This document shows, in pieces, positions 6,901-12,594 of a stretch of DNA of 21,868 nt (its first letter is position 1; each line of letters begins with the position of its first letter). Under the pieces are notes generated by a model that searched no databases, was not told where the DNA came from, and saw only the letters and a program-made list of their open reading frames with translations. The translations under genes and the position numbers were made by a program. This DNA is from a virus, in the IMG/VR virus record IMGVR_UViG_3300030450_001402, positions 1-21,868 of that record; one strand, written 5' to 3'.

Positions 6901-7567
6901 CTACTGTTAGTATTCTTGCAAGTCTAGCATTAGTAATTGCAGTAAGGGCTGTGTAACCCTTATCTACAAAAGCTTTTTTAACAGTTTTCCACGAGTAACC
7001 TTCTTTATCAAAGAGAGCTTCGGCTCTTTTAATTCCAATTCCAGGTACTCCAGGATATCCATCGGTTTGATCTCCTGCTAAAGTCTGGATTAAATGCCAT
7101 TTAGCACCTTCCTCTTTACTGACTGTGAATTGTTCGTCAAGATTATATAATTTACCAGGTATCTGTTTCATATCCTTATCAGGAGAAACAATCATATTAC
7201 CCGGATGTTTAGTAGAATAAATACCTAATGCATCATCGGCTTCTAGTTGTGGCATTACAATGACTTCATATTTCTCACGTAATGCTTTGATAACTCGTTT
7301 ATAACCACAAGGTTTCTTACGATTTCTATGTCCTTTATAATCGGGTAGAATCTTTTTTCTAAAATTTATACTATCAGAAAAGAATAATATTATATCAGAG
7401 AATGACCCAAATTTGTCTCTAATTTTGGTAAGTTCTTTAGTTGTGGCTGATAATGCATCACTAAAGTTAGAAGTGACAAGGATAACATCGTCACCAAAGT
7501 CAACTTCAGTCTCCGCTGCAGCGCAGGACTTATATACAATGTAGTCCGCATCAATTAATAATTTCAT
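6803..7567 (-). CDS. 5'-3' exonuclease (T7 gp6-like, FEN family)
   Basis: 254 aa, against about 300 in T7 gp6. Flap-endonuclease family motifs appear in order: L-L-I-D6-A-D8; Y77-K-G-H-R-N-R; E109-A-D111-D112; S-P-D130-K-D132; and G-D166-Q-T-D169-G followed by the G-V-P-G-I-G helix-hairpin-helix. These acidic residues bind the two metals. In T7 the enzyme removes RNA primers and degrades host DNA to nucleotides, which fits the nearby RNR and MazG genes. The ATG overlaps the preceding stop as ATGA. The coding sequence contains one copy of the putative phage promoter motif (7121-7130, encoding part of E-Q-F-T-V-S). Confidence 0.9.
   Translation of the reverse strand: MKLLIDADYIVYKSCAAAETEVDFGDDVILVTSNFSDALSATTKELTKIRDKFGSFSDIILFFSDSINFRKKILPDYKGHRNRKKPCGYKRVIKALREKYEVIVMPQLEADDALGIYSTKHPGNMIVSPDKDMKQIPGKLYNLDEQFTVSKEEGAKWHLIQTLAGDQTDGYPGVPGIGIKRAEALFDKEGYSWKTVKKAFVDKGYTALTAITNARLARILTVDDYDFDKKEPKLWSPSSDYAVNCGTGLKNESN
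7121..7130 (-). promoter_or_regulatory. Putative phage RNA polymerase promoter core, copy 2
   Basis: Minus strand ATTCACAGTC, context CAATTCACAGTCAGTAAAG. It lies inside the exonuclease gene and would transcribe the MazG, RNR and downstream genes. See the finding on the eight-copy motif. Confidence 0.6.
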
Positions 7568-8028
7568 AGGTGGGATTTGTCTAGTATCTCAGGATTAACA
7601 CTGAGTAAATCATTTTTACTTGCTGTTACCATGTAATCTCCTTGACCATTCTGATGATTTGGGTTTAATCTCCACAATTGATCTCTAGAAAATTTCAACA
7701 AAGTAATTTCTTCAGGTTCTACAAGGGTTATAATAAACCATTCATCATCTTTTGTAATATGATTAATAATGAATTGACCATCTTGTTTTATACAAGAAAG
7801 TTTAGCTTGTGTTTTATTTGGAAAATCACCTTTATGATTCCCTACCCTACTTCGATCTCTTTTAATACCAAAGATTTCCTCATAGGATTCTTCATTAACT
7901 CTCCCTTTTGTTGCACTAGCTAACTTATGAAGAGCTTCATTTGTTGAACCATCAAAATGGTGTTGTCTTATTTCTGATTTTGCTTTTTGTAGCAGAAGAT
8001 CAGTGAACTTCTGACCAATCATTTCCAT
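7564..8028 (-). CDS. Hypothetical protein (154 aa) between DNA polymerase and exonuclease
   Basis: Not recognised. Soluble, mixed composition, no membrane segment. The N-terminal third is basic and helical; the middle contains alternating hydrophobic strands (Q-F-I-I-N-H-I, then W-F-I-I-T-L-V, then E-I-T-L-L-K-F). Starts at 8028 or 8022 (M-I-G-Q-K-F) are both possible, overlapping the polymerase end by 23-29 nt. It ends in an ATGA overlap with the exonuclease start, so it is embedded in the replication operon and is probably a replication or nucleic-acid accessory protein by association only. Confidence 0.72.
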   Translation of the reverse strand: MEMIGQKFTDLLLQKAKSEIRQHHFDGSTNEALHKLASATKGRVNEESYEEIFGIKRDRSRVGNHKGDFPNKTQAKLSCIKQDGQFIINHITKDDEWFIITLVEPEEITLLKFSRDQLWRLNPNHQNGQGDYMVTASKNDLLSVNPEILDKSHL

Positions 8029-9262
8029 GCTTTGATTCAGCAGCGATAGGACATCTAAGTTTATAATACTCTCCAGCTTGTACAGCTGTGAGTTCTAGTA
8101 AAAATTTTAAAGTATCTACTTCTTCTGGTTGTACTTCAAATTGTAATTCATCATGAATGAATGCAAGTTGTCTAGCAGTTTTTGGTAAATTCTCATTAGC
8201 TAATACCATCCACCGTTTTGCGATAACCGCTGCCGATCCTTGTAAAAGGTAGTTGAGTGACTTATGTTTGGAGTCCACAAGGATTCTACGTTTGTCAATC
8301 CCGAGGACATAACCCTTCTCACTAGCTTTGTGTACACCTTCCAAGAGTTCTTTAAGACCAGGAATGGCATCGACATATGCCTTGCGAATTTCCTTGCCCT
8401 TTGCTGACGCCTTGTCCTTGGATAACTGTTTGTCATAGCTTACTCCGATTTTGGCATCGCCAGCTCCGTAGAGGAAGGCATAGGTAACTGTTTTGACTTG
8501 AGATCTAGTGATTCCAATTCTATCGGCATTTGTTTGGTGAATGTCTCCGTTGATAAGGATTTTCGCATAGCGTCCTCCATCAAATTTTGCAAGATAATGG
8601 GATAATATTCGTAACTCAATACCGCTAAGGTCAGCACCGCACATAACCATGTTAGGGGATGCTTTAAATAATTTCCTAAAGTTTTCATTTGAGGGTACTT
8701 GGGATAAATTTGGTTTTCGATGGGAACATCTAAATGTAGATGTTGCTACTGAACAATGGTGGTGTATCCTACTAGAGGTCGTAACAAGCTTCTGCCATGC
8801 GTTCACGCCTTCTGATATCATCCCTAACTGCTTGGTCAGATCCAGTAGTTTCAGAAAAGCTAGAGCTGTATCCGAGCCAATGTCTTTTAGTACGGTCTCG
8901 TCTATAACCGCCTTCCCTGAGTTCGTCAGTGATGAAGGCGTCCAACCATAGTGTGTCTGTAAGATCCACGATATATGATCTCTTGATGTTGGGTTAAATT
9001 CTTTGAGTTTAGTTAAAGTTGCTCCTTCAACGTAGCCCGTTCTTTTGTTAGCTCGTTTAGGAGTAAATTCTGATCCTTTGACGAAAGGATGCCTGTTTCG
9101 TAATAGCTGCGTAGTCTCTTCATATTCTCTTCGGAGAGTAGATTCAAGTTCCCGTGCAGCTTGTTCATCAAAATACCATCCATGGATCTCCTGTTGTGTT
9201 AATATTTGTGCTACCTGATGCTCTAACGTGAGCCAATCAGATAAGGGTGGAAGTGGTCGCAT
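8000..9262 (-). CDS. DNA polymerase, family A polymerase domain (T7 gp5 C-terminal part)
   Basis: 420 aa, covering the thumb, palm and fingers of a T7-type polymerase. Motif A is D211-L-S-G-I-E-L-R; the O-helix is R253-S-Q-V-K257-T-V-T-Y261-A-F-L-Y265-G, with tyrosine at the position equivalent to E. coli Pol I 762, as in T7 and many lytic phages; motif C is H370-D371-E372. Between the thumb (L-L-R-N-R) and F-N-P-T-S-R-D-H there are only about 35 residues against nearly 100 in T7, so most of the thioredoxin-binding loop is absent. The exonuclease domain is a separate upstream frame; a TAA lies 9 nt before this ATG in frame, so translation must start here or shift just before it. GC is about 47% at 8821-8880 but 25% at 8101-8160. 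Confidence 0.92.
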   Translation of the reverse strand: MRPLPPLSDWLTLEHQVAQILTQQEIHGWYFDEQAARELESTLRREYEETTQLLRNRHPFVKGSEFTPKRANKRTGYVEGATLTKLKEFNPTSRDHISWILQTHYGWTPSSLTNSGKAVIDETVLKDIGSDTALAFLKLLDLTKQLGMISEGVNAWQKLVTTSSRIHHHCSVATSTFRCSHRKPNLSQVPSNENFRKLFKASPNMVMCGADLSGIELRILSHYLAKFDGGRYAKILINGDIHQTNADRIGITRSQVKTVTYAFLYGAGDAKIGVSYDKQLSKDKASAKGKEIRKAYVDAIPGLKELLEGVHKASEKGYVLGIDKRRILVDSKHKSLNYLLQGSAAVIAKRWMVLANENLPKTARQLAFIHDELQFEVQPEEVDTLKFLLELTAVQAGEYYKLRCPIAAESKHGNDWSEVH

Positions 9263-9807
9263 AATTTCTTAGTAACCATAACATCTTGTATACAATAATC
9301 TTGCATATCCTGACTCCATTCTTTCCAATCTGTATCTTTACCAAAATCTCCTTTATGTAAACCTAAACGATACCCATAAGCTTCAAGAGAATGGGATCCA
9401 TATAATTTAGTTGGCATATCTTTCCATTCATGTCTCTTGTCTATATCATATAAATTAGGATGATATAAGCGAGATAAGAGAAGAGTATCAACGATAACAG
9501 GAGGATAAGTAAAGAAAGGATAGAGCCTTTTAATGAGAGGTAAATCAAACCCAATAATATTATGGCCGACAACAGCATCGGCAATTTCAATACTTGTGAT
9601 ACCGGTTGTGAGGGAACGATTACCCATCGGTAATTCTTTCGCAAGATTTGAATATTTCTCATCGTTAAATGCCTCAGTTAAATCATTGTCGCAATAATGT
9701 AAAGCAATGCAATGGATACGTGATGCATTATTTAGTAAACCATTACTTTCTAGATCGAGTATTATTGTCCCTACTCCAGTGGTAGGTTTTGTCAACAAAC
9801 TCTGCAC
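9223..9807 (-). CDS. DNA polymerase 3'-5' exonuclease domain (T7 gp5 N-terminal part)
   Basis: 194 aa proofreading domain. Exo I is L-D18-L-E20-S-N; Exo II is G-H-N83-I-I-G-F-D88; Exo III is Y171-C-I-Q-D175. The segment I-V-D-T-L-L-L-S-R-L and G-S-H-S-L-E-A-Y-G-Y-R-L-G matches T7 gp5 closely. The chain ends right after V-T-K-K-L, where T7 gp5 continues into the polymerase domain; here the polymerase continues in another frame from an ATG 40 nt before this gene's stop. The two products together would make a T7-type polymerase. The ATG at 9807 is the only one ahead of the Exo I motif. Confidence 0.9.
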   Translation of the reverse strand: MQSLLTKPTTGVGTIILDLESNGLLNNASRIHCIALHYCDNDLTEAFNDEKYSNLAKELPMGNRSLTTGITSIEIADAVVGHNIIGFDLPLIKRLYPFFTYPPVIVDTLLLSRLYHPNLYDIDKRHEWKDMPTKLYGSHSLEAYGYRLGLHKGDFGKDTDWKEWSQDMQDYCIQDVMVTKKLCDHFHPYLIGSR

Positions 9808-9934
9808 GTTTTACTGCCTCTTTGCTAGGTGGATTAGGTTTATTTAAAAATTTATACCATGGGTGTTCATAATTACCATTTTCAAAAATCTGTGGTTGGG
9901 TCAAATTTAACTTCGGAATTTGTCTGAGTTTCAT
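9743..9934 (-). CDS. Small protein (63 aa) bridging helicase and polymerase genes
   Basis: This frame fills the 74-bp gap between the primase-helicase stop and the exonuclease-domain start, overlapping the first by 53 nt and the second by 65 nt. The core reads H-P-W-Y-K-F-L-N-K-P-N-P-P-S-K-E-A-V-K-R-A, which looks protein-like, with a basic C-terminus (S-R-D-N-N-T-R-S-R-K). No function known. The gap and the composition support it; the overlaps on both sides make it uncertain. Confidence 0.5.
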   Translation of the reverse strand: MKLRQIPKLNLTQPQIFENGNYEHPWYKFLNKPNPPSKEAVKRAEFVDKTYHWSRDNNTRSRK

Positions 9935-11471
9935 GTTCGGTAAATCTACAGGTATTTAAATCGTAGGCTAGTTGACATGCTTCCCCAACTTCACCTGAAT
10001 AACGATTTTTAAGGACTCTAAGAGTCGTAAGCTTTCTATCAGTGTTGGCTTGTTGATCGACTTCAAGGGCACATACTGAATCTGATATTTGAGCAATTGA
10101 GTGAGATCCTCTAAGTGAGGACAGTGTAACTCTTCCACCCTCTTCGTGCGAAGTCCTATCATTACTACTTCTCCTTAAATGTGATACTAAAAATAATGAA
10201 ATGCCAGTACGTTCTACCAATGACCTTAATTTTGTCATAGTGGTGTCTATCATTCTACGCTCATCACCTTCAAGACCACTTAATAATATAGATAGGTGAT
10301 CTAAGAATATAACACGACACTCCAATCCACTGGCAAGGTATTCGATCCTATTGTAAATGACATCAGGATCAAAACTGCCGAAGCCATCAAAACAATAAAG
10401 ATTCCAGTTAGCAATACTGGATTCAAAAGCGGATCTGAGTTCTTGCTCACTATGTTCTCCTATATGTAAGTTCTTTCCAACAGCTGTGGACATCAATCCA
10501 AGTGCTGTTCTTCTATTACTTGCTTCAAGTTCCAGGATCCCAACAGACTCCCCTTTTTGGAGTAAGTCAGTTGCAATGTGCCGCATGATTGAGGTCTTTC
10601 CGCTGCCAGATCCTGCAGTAAACGTGACAAGCTCTCCATATCTAATTCCGTGAAGTTTCTTATTAAGTCCTTGGAAGGGGTATTCATGATCAAATGGTGC
10701 TTGTGGTGTAGTAACTAATTCTAATAATGATTTTCCTTCTATGATACCATCAGGTCTATACGTCTTTGCATCCCATATAGCCTTCCTTATTGCTTCAGAA
10801 TCATTTGCTTGTAATGCTTCAGATGGGTCTTTATACTCATCCATCCTAGCAATTTTAACTTTACCTGGTGGTAAGACTTGTGCAGTATCTTCCGCTGCTT
10901 TTCTACCAGGTTCATCTCCATCAAAAAATAAAACTATTTCTTCATATCCTTGAAATAAGGGGATTTGTTTTTGGATATCCTTCTTTGCGCTGGCTGCACC
11001 ATGCGGTAATGAAACCATCGGCCAGCCCGACATAGCCTCATAGCAACTAGCAGCATCTAATTCACCTTCAGTAACAACAATCCGTTTACCAGTAGTAGGG
11101 AACAAATGCTGACCAAATAAAGTGTCAGTGGAAACTCCTTCATAACTAAAATCTTTTCGTTTATTTTTTACTTTGACTCCAGCAAGTACTCCATCGCTTG
11201 TAAAGTATGGAAAGCGTAAAGTAGCTCCATCTCTGTAAATCCTGAAGAACTGGCAAGTTTTTTCAGACAATCCTCTTCTTTTGAGGGCTTCTGCTTCTCC
11301 TTTAAGTTGTACATTGGTAGACATTTTCTGACTGTGAATAAGATTTATACCTTCTGCAGGTGTGTAAGTTTGGCATGAAAAGCAGTAATAGTGACCGTCA
11401 GTATACAAAGAGTTTGCATCTGACGATCCGCAATTTCCGCAAGGTTCATGTCTTACGAATTCCGCTTCCAT
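9882..11471 (-). CDS. DNA primase-helicase (T7 gp4-like)
   Basis: 529 aa against 566 in T7. The ATG at 11471 overlaps the endonuclease stop as TAATG. A CxxC...CxxC zinc finger (C11, C14, C30, C33) is followed by a TOPRIM primase domain (V-V-T-E135-G-E-L-D; F-D184-G-D186-E-P-G) and a RecA-type helicase domain with Walker A G287-S-G-S-G-K-T, Walker B F-L-D391-H-L-S and F-L-V-S-H. The C-terminus ends in D-P-T-T-D-F, an acidic tail with a final Phe, as T7 gp4 uses to contact the polymerase. An internal Met50 (ATG at 11324) just after the zinc finger would give a helicase form without primer synthesis, like T7 gp4B. The enzyme unwinds the fork and makes primers. Confidence 0.93.
   Translation of the reverse strand: MEAEFVRHEPCGNCGSSDANSLYTDGHYYCFSCQTYTPAEGINLIHSQKMSTNVQLKGEAEALKRRGLSEKTCQFFRIYRDGATLRFPYFTSDGVLAGVKVKNKRKDFSYEGVSTDTLFGQHLFPTTGKRIVVTEGELDAASCYEAMSGWPMVSLPHGAASAKKDIQKQIPLFQGYEEIVLFFDGDEPGRKAAEDTAQVLPPGKVKIARMDEYKDPSEALQANDSEAIRKAIWDAKTYRPDGIIEGKSLLELVTTPQAPFDHEYPFQGLNKKLHGIRYGELVTFTAGSGSGKTSIMRHIATDLLQKGESVGILELEASNRRTALGLMSTAVGKNLHIGEHSEQELRSAFESSIANWNLYCFDGFGSFDPDVIYNRIEYLASGLECRVIFLDHLSILLSGLEGDERRMIDTTMTKLRSLVERTGISLFLVSHLRRSSNDRTSHEEGGRVTLSSLRGSHSIAQISDSVCALEVDQQANTDRKLTTLRVLKNRYSGEVGEACQLAYDLNTCRFTEHETQTNSEVKFDPTTDF
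11330..11339 (-). promoter_or_regulatory. Putative phage RNA polymerase promoter core, copy 3
   Basis: Minus strand ATTCACAGTC, context TTATTCACAGTCAGAAAATG. It lies inside the primase-helicase gene and ends 5 bases before the internal ATG at 11324. Initiation just after the motif would give a nearly leaderless message for the short helicase form. Confidence 0.62.
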
Positions 11472-11842
11472 TAGATTAACCAATCCATTGGTATTTCATG
11501 GTATGCTGTCCATGGTATATCATGTCGTTCACACCATTGAGCATACGTTGTTTTTGAACGTTTTGAAATAGTATTATAAGGTGATTGGAATACCATCCTT
11601 AAATCTAAATCGGGATTTTCCTTCTTAACTGCAAGGATCTTCCGTCTGTCCGCTGGATCCCAGTACCCCTTTGTTTCAAGATGGACATGATTAGGGAGAA
11701 TGAAATCAGGGGAATAGTGATGTAAGATCGTGTAAGGAAATTTAGTGGACTCATATTCATAAGAAATTCCTAGTTCTTTGAGGAGAGTTGCTACTCTCTC
11801 CTCTAATTTAGACCTGAATTTAGAAGTCTTCTTCTTCTTCAT
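11471..11842 (-). CDS. Endonuclease I (T7 gp3-like Holliday junction resolvase)
   Basis: 123 aa against 149 in T7; it lacks the basic C-terminal extension. The catalytic set of T7 endonuclease I is complete: E14 in R-S-K-L-E-E, D46 in S-P-D-F-I-L-P, and E56 and K58 in E-T-K-G-Y-W. The enzyme resolves branched DNA before packaging and helps degrade host DNA. The start lies inside the last 23 nt of the SSB gene: the GA-rich stretch encoding the acidic SSB tail reads as the lysine-rich start M-K-K-K-K of this protein. It ends in a TAATG overlap with the primase-helicase. Confidence 0.92.
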   Translation of the reverse strand: MKKKKTSKFRSKLEERVATLLKELGISYEYESTKFPYTILHHYSPDFILPNHVHLETKGYWDPADRRKILAVKKENPDLDLRMVFQSPYNTISKRSKTTYAQWCERHDIPWTAYHEIPMDWLI

Positions 11843-12392
11843 CTGATTCGGGTGTATTATTTACAGGTGTTTCTCCTGCTTTAAATCCAGATGTTTTACC
11901 AAATAGATCTGCAACTGCTGTTTCATCTAAATCTCCAGAATCAACTCCTGCAGAATCAGATTTTATTGCAACAACCTGTACACCAACAAGTTTAAGAGAG
12001 CTACCATAGGTAACCCCATCCCGTAGAATATAGGGTTTTTGATAAAAGCCAAGCTTAACTGTAGATCCGCCATATAATGGTGTCTTGGTATCTGTAACAG
12101 GGGATCCTTCCGTATCTACTACGGGAGGTCGTTTATCCTCTCCCCATGAAAATTTAATTTTATGTTTCCCTTCTGCCACTTCTTCCCATGGTGTGGGCTT
12201 TAACGTGGCTCTTTTTGGGTTTTTGAGCTTAGACTCTGCCCATTTAAGAACTTCAGTCCTCTCAGTTTCTAGCTTATCAATGACTGTATCATCGACCACA
12301 GCCGATAGAGAATAACCAAACTTACCAGGTTCTAGTATAGCTTGGAATCCTTCTAGTGTAACAGGTTCCGTAACATGTACAGTTTTAGGCAT
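11820..12392 (-). CDS. Single-stranded DNA-binding protein (T7 gp2.5-like)
   Basis: 190 aa against 232 in T7. The position between RNA polymerase and endonuclease I matches T7 gene 2.5. The C-terminus is the hallmark acidic tail, P-E-S-D-E-E-E-E-D-F, ending in the aromatic residue that in gp2.5 contacts the polymerase and primase-helicase. The body is rich in beta-type segments with aromatic and basic residues, for example K-F-S-W-G-E-D-K-R and V-K-L-G-F-Y-Q-K-P-Y-I. It coats single strands at the fork and aids annealing. The start overlaps the preceding small gene by 8 nt and a GAGGG ribosome site lies upstream. Confidence 0.88.
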   Translation of the reverse strand: MPKTVHVTEPVTLEGFQAILEPGKFGYSLSAVVDDTVIDKLETERTEVLKWAESKLKNPKRATLKPTPWEEVAEGKHKIKFSWGEDKRPPVVDTEGSPVTDTKTPLYGGSTVKLGFYQKPYILRDGVTYGSSLKLVGVQVVAIKSDSAGVDSGDLDETAVADLFGKTSGFKAGETPVNNTPESDEEEEDF

Positions 12393-12594
12393 CTTTAGAA
12401 CCCTCTTTAGCTGGAGACAAAGCCTTTACTTCACCTTCCAATTTATCATAGAATTCTTGGAGTTGCTCCATTTGAACTTTAACTTGTAATAACTGCTTTT
12501 CCTTAGCCTTAAGTTCGGCAGCCTTTAGTCTTTCTTCAGACACCACTACTATTGTAGGAGGTGAGAAGAAGCTATCAAAAAATGGTGAATACAT
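12385..12594 (-). CDS. Small coiled-coil protein (69 aa)
   Basis: An aromatic N-terminus (Y-S-P-F-F-D-S-F-F-S-P-P) is followed by T-I-V-V-V-S and a long charged helix with heptad-like hydrophobics (residues about 20-58, K/E/L/Q-rich), so a coiled coil is likely. It lies between RNA polymerase and SSB, starting in a TAATG overlap with the polymerase stop. T7 encodes its host RNA polymerase inhibitor gp2 in this interval, but there is no visible similarity, so that role is not claimed. Confidence 0.72.
   Translation of the reverse strand: MYSPFFDSFFSPPTIVVVSEERLKAAELKAKEKQLLQVKVQMEQLQEFYDKLEGEVKALSPAKEGSKDA

Noticed and set aside
9255-9275. Programmed -1 frameshift joining the two DNA polymerase parts
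   Set aside because: The best heptamer (G-AAA-TTA) is not a proper slippery site, and an ATG is available in the overlap.
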